The position numbers were made by a program, and so were the translations under genes. 64,000 nt of DNA from Microbacterium hydrocarbonoxydans (GTDB lineage: Bacteria; Actinomycetota; Actinomycetes; Actinomycetales; Microbacteriaceae), in contig NZ_LR882982.1 in NCBI RefSeq assembly GCF_904831005.1, forward strand, positions 248,001-312,000. Reading direction: 5' to 3'. Below, one piece after another: positions 35,525-43,720 of the stretch. The notes beneath the pieces were generated by a model. It made no database searches and was not told the origin of the DNA. It saw nothing but the letters and a program-made list of their open reading frames with translations. Position 1 is the first letter of the stretch, and each line of letters begins with the position of its first letter.

Positions 35525-36346
35525 TCACGCGCCGATGTGCACCTCGTCGCCGACGCTGATGATGCCGCCCGCCCAGGAGTCCTGCGCACCGGAGTCGGCG
35601 CCGGGCAGCAGGAGACGGCCGAGAGTGGGCTCGTCCTGCCCGAGCGCGCCTGTGAGCGTGGTCAGCACCTTGGCGTCGCGAACGCCGGTGTCGGGGTTGG
35701 CATGCGTCGCGAGGCACCGCACGATCGGTCCGGCCGCCTCGAAGGCGACCTGTCCGACGGTCACCGTGCCGTTCCAGTCGAGTTCGGACCAGGGCCCGGC
35801 ATCGTCGATGACGATGTTCGAGCGGAATCGTCGGTCGTCGATCCCGAGGCCGAGCGCGTCACCGAGGGCGTTCACGCTCGCGCGGCTGTGCACCGACACA
35901 TACCCGCGCGCGCGATCCTGGAACCGAGAGGTGATGCCATCGCCGACCACGACCAGCGGCAGTCGGCCCGGGCGTCGCAGACGGCGCCCCTCGGGCGTGG
36001 CGAGGACGAAGTCCGCCACGGCATCCGCCAGTTCGGCGCGACCCGCGTCATCGAGTCCCGCCTCGACGAGGGGCGATCCGTCGAGGTCGATCCGTACGGT
36101 GCGAGACCGATCGTCGTAGGTCGTCTTCAGCGTGGCCAGCGCAGGGAAGTCCTGCAGCGACAGGCCCTTCGCCTTCGGCCAGTGGTCGAGCCCGTCGTGA
36201 ACCTCGGGAATCGCAGCGTCGGCGAAACGGAAGGCGAGCACGCGGTCGCCGGCGATGCGACCATCGGGCTGCACCGTCATCGAGTCGACGGACTCGGGGG
36301 TGAGCCCTTTGACGGGGTGGCGGTAGAGAGAGACGACACGAGCCAT
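35525..36346 (-). CDS. MOSC domain-containing protein
   Basis: A 273-residue protein with an N-terminal MOSC beta-barrel (VVSLYRHPVKGLTPESVDSM) and a C-terminal MOSC domain (RGYVSVHSRASVNALGDALG, then FRSNIVIDDAGPWSE and VRCLATHANPDTG). The Cys in RCLATHA fits the conserved sulfur-carrier cysteine of MOSC proteins. Such proteins handle sulfur for molybdenum cofactor enzymes or act as amidoxime-type reductases. No Moco gene is nearby, so the role stays open. Confidence 0.9.
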   Translation of the reverse strand: MARVVSLYRHPVKGLTPESVDSMTVQPDGRIAGDRVLAFRFADAAIPEVHDGLDHWPKAKGLSLQDFPALATLKTTYDDRSRTVRIDLDGSPLVEAGLDDAGRAELADAVADFVLATPEGRRLRRPGRLPLVVVGDGITSRFQDRARGYVSVHSRASVNALGDALGLGIDDRRFRSNIVIDDAGPWSELDWNGTVTVGQVAFEAAGPIVRCLATHANPDTGVRDAKVLTTLTGALGQDEPTLGRLLLPGADSGAQDSWAGGIISVGDEVHIGA

Positions 36347-36434
36347 GAGAAGAGTCTCTCAGCAGCGACCGTCGCACCCGCATTCGCATCCTCGGCAAGA
36401 AGTCCAGGGAGGGTTTCTTTCGGACACGACGAAA

Positions 36435-36455
36435 CCCCCGTGCGACGCACGGGGG
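36435..36455 (-). terminator. Hairpin terminator after the DUF3073 gene
   Basis: A 9-bp perfect stem CCCCCGTGC/GCACGGGGG closes a 3-nt loop. On the minus strand it is followed by TTTCGTC, a short U-rich tail, 25 nt beyond the DUF3073 stop. Confidence 0.8.
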
Positions 36456-36479
36456 ATTCGACGACGAGCGAAACGGCGG

Positions 36480-36668
36480 TCAGGCCTTTTCGAGTTCGTC
36501 CTCGTCTTCGTCGGCATACTCGTCTGCCCACTTGTCGACGTATGCGTCTTCCGAGTCACTCGGGTGCGCGAGCTCGCGCTCGAGCGCCGAGTAGTTCACC
36601 GACGGACTGAATGACTTCAGTTCGCGGGCGATCTTGGTGTGTTTCGCCTTTTGACGGCCACGGCCCAT
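36480..36668 (-). CDS. DUF3073 family protein
   Basis: A 62-residue protein. The basic start MGRGRQKAKHTKIARELK and the very acidic end (YADEDEDELEKA) are diagnostic for DUF3073, a small actinobacterial family of unknown function that is usually found beside purM/purF. An upstream in-frame ATG would add 29 residues not seen in the family, so the start at 36668 is chosen. A hairpin terminator follows. Here it is separated from purF by an MFS gene and a MOSC gene. Confidence 0.92.
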   Translation of the reverse strand: MGRGRQKAKHTKIARELKSFSPSVNYSALERELAHPSDSEDAYVDKWADEYADEDEDELEKA

Positions 36669-36817
36669 GCCTGAGACCCCCTCACGAGTTAAGCTGCGGG
36701 CAGCTGGCGGCCCGATGCATTCACGACACCGGCTCAAGGCCGGTAAGAGTAGCATTCAGAATAGCACGCGGCTAGGCGGCCACGGCCGATGCCGGGCCGG
36801 TGAAGGGAGCGATCATC

Positions 36818-37360
36818 ATGACCGAGAACACCTCCACGCACTCCGACGAGGCTGCTCAGAACGCCACGTTGCAGAAAGCCGTGATCGTCGGGATGCAGCC
36901 GGGGCAGTCCGCGCACGTCATCCACGAGGCGGCGCGCTTCGCCCGGCTCCTGCGCGTGCCGCTCGTGGTCGCTCACGTCGACGTCACGCGCTTCGTGACG
37001 TATGAGGATCCCGACGGATACGTGCATTCGGCGCCCATCGATCTCAACCTCGACGCGGGCGCTGCCGAGTTCGAGACCGTGCAGGCAGAGGCGGCAGCCG
37101 CACTCGACGGCACGGGAATCACCTGGACGGCCCGCCAGCTCGTGGGCGATCCCGCTCTCGCGATCAAGCAGCTCGCGAACAAGGTCGACGCACAGCTCAT
37201 CGTCGTGGGAACCCGCAAGCGCGGCATCGGAGAGTCGATCCGCGAGTTCTTCACCGGATCGGTCGCAGCCCGACTTGCGCACCGCCAGCATCGCTCGGTG
37301 CTCGTCGTTCCGCTCGGCGAGCCGGTGCCCGACACCGAACCCGAGATCTGGACCGAGTAG
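36818..37360 (+). CDS. Universal stress protein (UspA family)
   Basis: A 180-residue single-domain universal stress protein. The ATP-binding pattern is seen near the C-terminus: VVGTRKRGIGESIREFFTGS and then VAARLAHRQHRSVLVVP, corresponding to G-x2-G-x9-G-S/T. ATP binding is therefore expected. The ATG at 36818 follows GAAGGGAG with 8 nt spacing; the upstream in-frame codons overlap this site. It is divergent from the DUF3073 gene. Induction by starvation or low oxygen is typical of the family but is not shown by sequence. Confidence 0.9.
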   Translation: MTENTSTHSDEAAQNATLQKAVIVGMQPGQSAHVIHEAARFARLLRVPLVVAHVDVTRFVTYEDPDGYVHSAPIDLNLDAGAAEFETVQAEAAAALDGTGITWTARQLVGDPALAIKQLANKVDAQLIVVGTRKRGIGESIREFFTGSVAARLAHRQHRSVLVVPLGEPVPDTEPEIWTE

Positions 37361-37580
37361 GGCGCGAAGCGGCAACAGGTGCCAGGTGAGGGATGCCGTC
37401 GCCGCTCATTGAGTTGGCGCCTCGTGCCGGTATTCGGGGCGCGAAGCGGCAACACGTGCCAAGTGAGGGGTGCCGTGCGGCACAGAGTTGGCGCCTCTTG
37501 TCGGTATTCGGGGCGTGAAGCGGCAACAGGTGCCAGGTGAGGGATGCCGTGCGGCACGTGATGCGGCAACGGCAGCCCTC
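37361..37580. repeat. Tandem repeats of about 75 bp downstream of the usp gene
   Basis: Three units start GGCGCGAAGCGGCAACAGG at about 37361, GGGCGCGAAGCGGCAACACG at about 37437 and GGGCGTGAAGCGGCAACAGG at about 37510. The first two also share GTTGGCGCCTCxTGxCGGTATTCG at their ends. The third is cut short after the GCGGCAAC motif. The units share one orientation, and each has internal complementarity around GGTGCC/GGCGCC. The block fills the 233-nt gap between convergent usp and PadR genes. Confidence 0.85.
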
Positions 37581-37593
37581 ACGCAGCGGGGCG

Positions 37594-38220
37594 TCAGCGA
37601 CCGAGAGACGCCAATGCCGTGGTGATGCCGCGAGCCGCGGCATCCAGTCCGTCTTCCAGGTCTGAGACGACCGATGCGGGAAGGGCGCCGCCCTGGGCGA
37701 CGTGCGTGCGCAGATCCGTGCGCACCCGTGCGCGGAAGGCGTTGATGATGGCATCGGCCCTGTGCATCTCTTCGCGACTCACGATGCGTTCGTCGTCTCC
37801 CGCGCTTCGCGGGCGCGACTTGGATGCTGCGCGGTCGTCTTTCTCGGCGGTGGCGAGATCGGCACGCAGGCTCTTCATCGCCTCTTTGACGCTCTGGCGC
37901 ACCTCGTTGGCGATCAGCCGCACAGAGTCGGTGAGCCCCGCCTCGATGCCCGCGAGGTCACCTTCGCGGGACGCGAGCTCGGCGCGTCCGGCATCCGTGA
38001 TCGCGTAGATCGTGGTGCGGCCGTCGACGGTCTTGGTGACCAGGCCCTCTTCCTCGAGCTTCGCGAGTCGCGGGTAGATGGTGCCGGCGCTCGGCGTGTA
38101 GGTTCCGCCCGTGCGATCGGTCAGTGCCTGGATGATGCCGTAGCCGTGCTGGGGCGATTCGGCGAGCAGCGACAGCAGGTAGAGCCTGAGATCACCGTGC
38201 GAGAAGACTGCGGGACTCAT
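37594..38220 (-). CDS. PadR-family transcriptional regulator
   Basis: A 208-residue PadR regulator. The winged helix covers about 5-85 (LRLYLLSLLAESPQHGYGII, then YTPSAGTIYPRLAKLEEEGL), followed by a long helical region rich in Lys, Glu and Arg. The ATG at 38220 overlaps the stop codon of the upstream DUF4097 gene by 4 nt; an in-frame start 9 nt earlier is less likely. Two palindromes upstream of the pair are the probable operators, so it should control both genes. Confidence 0.92.
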   Translation of the reverse strand: MSPAVFSHGDLRLYLLSLLAESPQHGYGIIQALTDRTGGTYTPSAGTIYPRLAKLEEEGLVTKTVDGRTTIYAITDAGRAELASREGDLAGIEAGLTDSVRLIANEVRQSVKEAMKSLRADLATAEKDDRAASKSRPRSAGDDERIVSREEMHRADAIINAFRARVRTDLRTHVAQGGALPASVVSDLEDGLDAAARGITTALASLGR

Positions 38221-39056
38221 GCTTCCCACTCCGCATCATCTGCGATCGAGGCCGGGGTGCGTCGCAGCACGGTCACGCCGCCCGAGACGGAGTTGGCGCG
38301 CAGGTCGACGAAGCGTCCGGCGAGCTCGCCCGTCGATCCGGTGTAGTTGTTGATGCCTGAAGATCCTCGTTCGACGCCGTCGATCAGCAGGCGGCCGCTG
38401 AGCGAGCGGATCACGTAGTTCGCCGCGAGCGACTCGTCGAGACGCACCGTGCTGCCGCCCGACACCGAGTTGATGTTGATCGTGTTCACGTCGCCGGCGG
38501 CGTCGACGAGCGTCGAGCCCGAGACGATGTCGACCGTGGCCTTGCGCACCGTCCCGGTGACGGCCACGTCTCCCGAGACGCTGTTCGCCGTGATCGAGCC
38601 CGTGAGCCCGCGCACCTGCACGTCACCCGAGACCGAGTTGACCGACAGATCGCCGATGAGCGTGTCGACGATGATGTCGCCCGAGACGGTGTTGAGGCGA
38701 GCGTCGTTGCGGATGCCCGAGACCAGGGCGCCGGCGCTGACGACGCCGAGGTTGAGGGCGATCGACCGAGGGACCGCGACGCTGACCTCTGCCTTGGGGC
38801 CGCCGGAGCCGAAGTTGCGGAACACCTCGAGGAAGTTGTCCCAGCCGAGCTGCGGGTGGTCGATCTCGACCTCGCCGTCGCGCGCCTCGATGCGGAGGTC
38901 TTTGGTGGTGACGCCGTGCACTTCGATGCGGACGCCGGGTTCGTCGTGCGCGATGACGTCGACCTGTCCGCCGACCAGACCGATCTTCAGTCGGGTGACG
39001 TTCTCGATGTCGATCACGCGTTCTTCGCCCGGGGCGATGAGCCACTTCTCGGTCAT
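38217..39056 (-). CDS. DUF4097 beta-strand repeat protein
   Basis: A 279-residue protein of DUF4097, with repeated NSVSGDV-like units (about 125-215) that would stack as a right-handed beta-helix. There is no signal peptide or membrane helix, so it is likely cytosolic. The family commonly occurs with PadR regulators and envelope-stress genes. The role is unknown; membrane or envelope homeostasis has been suggested for related bacilli and actinobacteria. An AGGAGA ribosome site precedes the ATG. It is the first gene of the pair. Confidence 0.88.
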   Translation of the reverse strand: MTEKWLIAPGEERVIDIENVTRLKIGLVGGQVDVIAHDEPGVRIEVHGVTTKDLRIEARDGEVEIDHPQLGWDNFLEVFRNFGSGGPKAEVSVAVPRSIALNLGVVSAGALVSGIRNDARLNTVSGDIIVDTLIGDLSVNSVSGDVQVRGLTGSITANSVSGDVAVTGTVRKATVDIVSGSTLVDAAGDVNTININSVSGGSTVRLDESLAANYVIRSLSGRLLIDGVERGSSGINNYTGSTGELAGRFVDLRANSVSGGVTVLRRTPASIADDAEWEA

Positions 39057-39081
39057 GTCTGCTTCTCCTGTGTCGAGGGAT

Positions 39082-39133
39082 CACGATATATCGTGTCCGA
39101 CGAGAGTAACACGATATATCTCGATCTTGTCAA
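39082..39133 (-). promoter_or_regulatory. Promoter and twin operators of the DUF4097-PadR operon
   Basis: On the minus strand, -35 TTGACA (39133-39128) and a weak -10 GTTACT (39110-39105) are 17 nt apart. The perfect palindrome CACGATATATCGTG (39082-39095) lies downstream of the start of transcription. A second copy with an imperfect right half, CACGATATATCTCG (39110-39123), fills the -35/-10 spacer. The centres are 28 bp apart. The PadR protein of the operon is the likely ligand. Confidence 0.82.
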
Positions 39134-39179
39134 GGGTTCGCGTGCCTCGGAGCGGCGCGTCGGCGCCCCGTGTCGTGCA

Positions 39180-39456
39180 TTCCGGTCGCAGTTCGTGCCG
39201 CTGTGGCTGGTTCCGGTCGCAGTTTGTGCCGCCGAAATCATCCGGAAGCGGCACGAACTGCGACGGGAGCGGGCGGCACGCGCGCGGGGGCGGCACGAAC
39301 TGCGACGGGAGCGGGCGCACGCGAGCGGGGGCGGCACGAACTGCGACGGGAGCGGGCGCACGCGAGCGGGGGCGGCACGAACTGCGACGGGAGCGGGCGC
39401 ACGCAAGTGGGGGCGGCACGAACTGCGACGGGAGGGAGCGGCACACGCGAGCGGGA
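39180..39456. repeat. Array of inverted and tandem GTCGCAGTTCGTGCCGC elements
   Basis: Two copies in one orientation (39180-39201 and 39211-39232, TTCCGGTCGCAGTTxGTGCC) face five in the other (GCGGCACGAACTGCGAC at 39248, 39290, 39331, 39372 and 39413). Copies from 39290 on are spaced exactly 41 bp. The outer copies can pair to form hairpins. A related inverted pair lies between cebE and cebF. The array occupies the 425-nt stretch between the DUF4097 promoter and the glgP stop; I see no gene in it. Units are contiguous, so it is not a CRISPR array. Confidence 0.88.
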
Positions 39457-39481
39457 CCGTCCGGCGCGGCCGCGAGCGTCG

Positions 39482-41968
39482 TCAGATCAGGGGCGCGGTG
39501 TGCCAGATCCGGTCGATGTAGTCGCGGATCGAGCGGTCGGACGAGAAGAACCCGGTGCGGGCGACGTTGAGGATCGCCGAGCGGGTCCACGCATCCTGGT
39601 CGGCGTATGCGGCATCGACCTTTCCTTGCGCACCGATGTACGACGCATAGTCGGCGAGCACCATGAAGCGATCTTCGTAGAGCAGGTTCGAGACGACGGG
39701 CTCGAACACCGAGCGGTCGCCACGCGAGAACGCACCGGATGCGATCAGGTCGATGGCCCGCCGCAGGCCCTCGTCGGCCTGGTAGAACTCCTGGGGTCGA
39801 TAGCCGCGGGTGCTGAGCGCCTCGACTTCGGGCTCGCTCATGCCGAAGAGGAAGAAGTGGTCGTCGCCGACGAGCTCGCGGATCTCGACGTTCGCCCCGT
39901 CATCGGTGCCGACGGTGAGCGCGCCGTTCAGGGCGAACTTCATGTTGCCTGTGCCCGACGCCTCTTTGCCGGCGAGGGAGATCTGCTCCGACAGGTCTGC
40001 CGCAGGGATCACGCGCTCGGCCAGGGTCACGTTGTAGTTCGGCGGGAAGACGACCTTCAGCCGGCCCTCGATGCGCGGGTCGGTGTTCACGACCTCTCCG
40101 ACCGCGTTGATGAGATGGATGATGTGCTTCGCCATCGCATACCCCGGGGCCGCCTTCGCGCCGAAGATCGCGGTGCGAGGAACGACCTCCGTCACCGCGA
40201 TGCGGCCCGAGACCACGCCCTCGTAGGTCGTGACGATGTGCAGCACCTTCAGCAGCTGGCGCTTGTACTCGTGCAGCCGCTTGACCATGACGTCGAGCAT
40301 GTGGCCGTCGCTGATCTCGATGCCGTCGCGCTCGCGCAGCACCTCGCTGAGACGCCTCTTGTTCGCGGCCTTGACCCCGGCGAACGCGGCTCGGAACTCG
40401 GTATCTTCTGCGAACGGCTCGAGTTCGCGCAGACGCTCGAGGTCGGTGACCCAGCCGTCGCCGATCGCGGCGGTGATGAGTGACGACAGCTCAGGATTGG
40501 CGAGGCGCAGGAACCGTCGCGGCGTGACGCCGTTCGTGACATTGGTGAACTTGCCGGGGAAGAACGCGTCGAAGTCGCTGAGCACCTTGTCCCGCAGCAG
40601 CTGCGAGTGCAGCTCGGCGACGCCGTTGACCTTCGCGCCGGCGACGGTCGCGAGGTATGCCATGCGCACGGACCGCACGGGATGCTCGGCGATGATCGAC
40701 ATGTTGCGCACCAGCATCTCGTCGTCGCCGAATCGCTCACGCACCGCCACGAGGAACTCGTCGTTGATGCGGTAGATGATCTCGAGGTGACGGGGCAGCA
40801 GCCGGCCGAGCAGCTCGACCGGCCACACCTCGAGCGCCTCGGGCAGCAGCGTGTGGCAGGTATAGGCGAAGCACCGCTGGGTGATCGCCCACGCGGCATC
40901 CCACTCGAGGTGCTTCTCGTCGATGAGCACGCGCATGAACTCGGGCACGGCGATCACCGGGTGAGTGTCGTTGAGCTGGAAGATGACGCGGTCGGGAAGG
41001 TTCGCGAGGTCGAAGCCGTCGGCGAGCATGTTGTCGAGGAAGTCGTGGATCGAGGCGGCCACGAAGAAGTACTGCTGCTGCAGACGCAGCTCTTTGCCCT
41101 GCGGGGTGGAGTCTTCGGGATAGAGCACCTTCGAGATGTTCTCGGCGTAGGTCTGCGCACGCACCGCCTCTTCGTAGTCGCCCGAGTTGAAGATGCGCAG
41201 GTCGAAAGCGCTGGTGGCGACGGCACTCCACAGTCGCAGCGTGTTGACGCGGCCGTTCTGGAACCCCGGGACCATGTAGTTGTACGGCACGGCCTGCACG
41301 TTCCACGCAGGCACCCATCGGCTGCGGGTGACGCCCTCATCGTCGTACTTCTCGGTGTGACCGCCGAAGGCGATGGTCTGCGCGTCTTCGGGGCGCGCGA
41401 ACTCCCACGGCGAGCCCAGCGCGAGCCAGGCGTCGGGTTGCTCGACCTGCCGGCCATCGACGAACGTCTGGCGGAAGATGCCGTATTCGTAGCGGATGCC
41501 GTAGCCGATGCTCGGCACCGCCATCGTGGCGAGCGAGTCGATGAAGCAGGCCGCGAGGCGCCCGAGTCCGCCGTTGCCGAGGCCGGGCTCGACCTCGTGA
41601 GCACGCAGCTCATCGAGCGAGACGCCGCATGAGGCGAGCGCTTCGGCCGCGACCTCGGTGAGATCGGCCGCAAGAAGGTTGTTGTCGAGCTGACGCCCCA
41701 GCAGGTACTCGGCCGAGAGGTAGCAGACCCCCTTCGCCTGCACCTCCTTCTGGTGCCGCACGTCTTCGAGCCAGCGTGCCATCAGGTAGTCGCGCACGGT
41801 GTGTGCGAGAGCGAGGTAGCGATCGTTCGCGCTGGATGCCGACAGGGCGACGCCCCGGTCGAAGTTGAGGTTGTGCAGGAAGCGCTTGGCGAACTCGTCT
41901 GCGGTGCTCGGCGGAGCGATCACCGGAGCGAGAGCGAGCGGATGCAGGGGAGAGTGTGATTCGGGCAC
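39482..41968 (-). CDS. glgP: Glycogen/alpha-glucan phosphorylase
   Basis: Releases glucose 1-phosphate from glycogen or maltodextrin with a pyridoxal phosphate cofactor. The 828-residue length is typical of the GT35 family. Visible motifs are KGVCYLSAEYLLGRQL (about 80), EPGLGNGGLGRLAACFIDS, the QLNDTHP segment, TNVTNGVTPRRF and the PLP-lysine region EASGTGNMKFALNG (about 665). The GTG at 41968 lies 6 nt after TACGGT (41980-41975), so it is leaderless. No other glycogen gene is near. Confidence 0.96.
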   Translation of the reverse strand: MPESHSPLHPLALAPVIAPPSTADEFAKRFLHNLNFDRGVALSASSANDRYLALAHTVRDYLMARWLEDVRHQKEVQAKGVCYLSAEYLLGRQLDNNLLAADLTEVAAEALASCGVSLDELRAHEVEPGLGNGGLGRLAACFIDSLATMAVPSIGYGIRYEYGIFRQTFVDGRQVEQPDAWLALGSPWEFARPEDAQTIAFGGHTEKYDDEGVTRSRWVPAWNVQAVPYNYMVPGFQNGRVNTLRLWSAVATSAFDLRIFNSGDYEEAVRAQTYAENISKVLYPEDSTPQGKELRLQQQYFFVAASIHDFLDNMLADGFDLANLPDRVIFQLNDTHPVIAVPEFMRVLIDEKHLEWDAAWAITQRCFAYTCHTLLPEALEVWPVELLGRLLPRHLEIIYRINDEFLVAVRERFGDDEMLVRNMSIIAEHPVRSVRMAYLATVAGAKVNGVAELHSQLLRDKVLSDFDAFFPGKFTNVTNGVTPRRFLRLANPELSSLITAAIGDGWVTDLERLRELEPFAEDTEFRAAFAGVKAANKRRLSEVLRERDGIEISDGHMLDVMVKRLHEYKRQLLKVLHIVTTYEGVVSGRIAVTEVVPRTAIFGAKAAPGYAMAKHIIHLINAVGEVVNTDPRIEGRLKVVFPPNYNVTLAERVIPAADLSEQISLAGKEASGTGNMKFALNGALTVGTDDGANVEIRELVGDDHFFLFGMSEPEVEALSTRGYRPQEFYQADEGLRRAIDLIASGAFSRGDRSVFEPVVSNLLYEDRFMVLADYASYIGAQGKVDAAYADQDAWTRSAILNVARTGFFSSDRSIRDYIDRIWHTAPLI

Positions 41969-42041
41969 GAGACGACCGTAGCGAGGGCAGGGCTCGTTCG
42001 TGTGACGAGCGGATGAAGAATATCGGTTCAGTGCGGTGGGG

Positions 42042-42072
42042 TTGACCTTGACGCAGCGTCAACTTCTACCGT
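42042..42072 (+). promoter_or_regulatory. MerR-type promoter of the TipA-like gene
   Basis: The -35 TTGACC (42042-42047) and -10 TACCGT (42067-42072) are separated by 19 nt, the long spacer typical of MerR-activated promoters. The spacer holds the palindrome TTGACGCAGCGTCAA (42048-42062) with 7-bp perfect arms. The MerR/TipA-like protein encoded 39 nt downstream is the expected autoactivator. Confidence 0.88.
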
Positions 42073-42110
42073 GGAGTCATCGAAGAACGTATCCACGGAA
42101 GGAGGACGCG

Positions 42111-42899
42111 ATGACAGGTCGTGAGTGGTCGATCCAAGAGATCGCCCGACTCGCGGGCACCACCAGCAGAACGCTGCGTCACTATGACGACGTCGGCCTG
42201 TTGCCGCCCTCGCGCATCGCGCACAACGGCTATCGCCACTACGACGAGGCGGCTCTCGTGCGCCTGCAGCGCATTCTGCTGCTGCGCGAGCTCGGGCTCG
42301 GACTGCCGCAGATCGCCGAGGTGCTGAACCCGACGACTGCGCGGCAGAGCGAGGAGTCGGCTCTCGAGACGCACCTCGCGCTGCTGCGCGAGGAGCAGAA
42401 CCGGCTGGCGCGCCAGATCGCGTCGGTCGAGAACACCATCAACGCATTGAGAGGAGGTGAAGAACTCATGGCAGAGAACATGTTCGACGGTTTCGACCAC
42501 ACCCAGTACAAGGAGGAGGTCGAGCAGCGCTGGGGTCGCAAGACCTACGCCGACAGCGACCGTTGGTGGCGCGGGATGACCGACGCCGAACGCGCCGACT
42601 GGCAGCAGCGCGTCTCCGACCTCGGTCGGGACTGGATCGCCGCCGCTGAGAGCGGCATCGACCCGGCATCCGACGAGGCTCAGGACATCGCCCGTCGCCA
42701 CGTCGAGTGGCTCACCGGCATCCCGGGTACTCCCGCGGCCGTGCCGGACGGCGACGTCAAGGCCTACGTCATCGGCCTCGGCGAGATGTACGTCGCGGAC
42801 CCGCGTTTCGGCGCGAACTACGCGACGTCCGCCGGGGGCGCGCACGGAGCGGAGTTCGTCCGCGACGCACTCCGCATCTACGCGGAGGGCCACCTGTGA
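42111..42899 (+). CDS. TipA-like MerR-family activator with TipAS ligand domain
   Basis: A 262-residue regulator. The MerR helix-turn-helix is at about 6-75 (WSIQEIARLAGTTSRTLRHY, then GLLPPSRIAHNGYRHYDEAA), with a coiled coil at about 75-118. The C-terminal half is a TipAS-type ligand domain (MFDGFDHTQYKEEVEQRWG). In Streptomyces TipAS traps thiopeptide antibiotics and the full protein then activates its own promoter. The ATG at 42111 follows GGAAGGAGG. A second strong in-frame start inside the gene would make the ligand domain alone. Confidence 0.92.
   Translation: MTGREWSIQEIARLAGTTSRTLRHYDDVGLLPPSRIAHNGYRHYDEAALVRLQRILLLRELGLGLPQIAEVLNPTTARQSEESALETHLALLREEQNRLARQIASVENTINALRGGEELMAENMFDGFDHTQYKEEVEQRWGRKTYADSDRWWRGMTDAERADWQQRVSDLGRDWIAAAESGIDPASDEAQDIARRHVEWLTGIPGTPAAVPDGDVKAYVIGLGEMYVADPRFGANYATSAGGAHGAEFVRDALRIYAEGHL
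42452..42470 (+). promoter_or_regulatory. Internal ribosome site and start for a TipAS-like short form
   Basis: Within the TipA-like gene, AGGAGGTGA (42452-42460) is a full Shine-Dalgarno match, 7 nt before an in-frame ATG (42468-42470). Translation from here gives a 143-residue protein beginning MAENMFDGFDH, the isolated ligand domain. Streptomyces tipA makes its 144-residue TipAS in the same way. Such a perfect site is not needed for the full protein, which supports a functional second product. Confidence 0.85.
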
Positions 42900-42906
42900 G
42901 GCATCT

Positions 42907-43270
42907 CGGTCGTTGAGCGACGACGACGGAGTCGACGGAGACGAAACGTGTGTGTGTGTGGCGCGTTTCGTCTCGCTCGGCTTCGCCGTGCTCGCTCGAC
43001 GACCGGGGAGGCGCGTTTCGGTCGTTGAGCGACGACGACGGAGTCGGCGGAGGCGAGACGCGAGTGTGTGGCGCGTTTCGTCTCGCTCGGCTTCGCCGTG
43101 CTCGCTCGACGACCGGGGAGGCGCGTTTCGGTCGTTGAGCGACGACGACGGAGTCGACGGAGACGAAACGTGTTTGTGTGTGTGTGTGGCGCGTTTCGTC
43201 TCGCTCGGCTTCGCCGTGCTCGCTCAACGACCGGGGGCTCGGCTTCGCCGTGCTCGCTCGACGACCGGGG
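42907..43270. repeat. Three direct copies of a 110-bp hairpin element
   Basis: Units start at 42907, 43019 and 43129 with CGGTCGTTGAGCGACGACGA. Each runs through GAGACGAAACG, or GAGGCGAGACG in unit 2, then a short (GT)n stretch of variable length, then CGTTTCGTCTCGCTCGGCTT and a closing CTCGACGACCGG, or CTCAACGACCGG in unit 3. Each unit is a long imperfect inverted repeat. An extra partial right arm follows the last unit. This fills most of the 442-nt gap between the MerR gene and the next gene; no coding potential is credible here. Confidence 0.88.
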
Positions 43271-43341
43271 GCGCTTTGCACAGATCCGCACGCCGGATCA
43301 AGGCCGAGAGCGGATGCCGAGGGTGGGCGTAGGGTCATGAC

Positions 43342-43716
43342 ATGGGCCACCGACGCAGACGCACGGATGCCGCGCCGCTGTTCGCCGCGGCGGCCGTCGC
43401 CTACACCGCCAACGTGGCGCTCGGCTCGGCGGTCGCCGCCAGACTCATCGATACGAGCAACTTCCGCTGGCTGCACCACGCGATCTACATCGCCACCTGC
43501 GTGACCTCGGCCGCCGCATTCTCGTCGGTCTTCTGGGGTCGACCGTCTCATGCGAGCCGCCGCGCGGCCCTTGCTCTCGCGCCGGCCGCCGCGCCGCTCG
43601 CCGCCATCCCGTATCTCGGCACGCACAGCCGACGGCATCCGCTCATCGCGCTCGCCGCAGCCCCCTTCATCGTCGCGGGCCTCGTCTGCTCGCGCCTCGC
43701 CACCGACCGGAAGTGA
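43342..43716 (+). CDS. Small hypothetical membrane protein
   Basis: A 124-residue protein with a basic start (GHRRRRTD) and three or four hydrophobic segments (about 11-30, 43-62, 72-88 and 98-115). I do not recognise a family. The start is leaderless: TAGGGT (43330-43335) ends 6 nt before the ATG. It ends 4 nt before the nitroreductase gene, so the two are probably one transcript. Codon use with G/C in third positions supports a real gene. Confidence 0.72.
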   Translation: MGHRRRRTDAAPLFAAAAVAYTANVALGSAVAARLIDTSNFRWLHHAIYIATCVTSAAAFSSVFWGRPSHASRRAALALAPAAAPLAAIPYLGTHSRRHPLIALAAAPFIVAGLVCSRLATDRK

Positions 43717-43720
43717 ACGC

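Noticed and set aside
39248..39432. Possible CRISPR array
   Set aside because: The 41-bp units follow one another without unique spacers and no cas gene is present.
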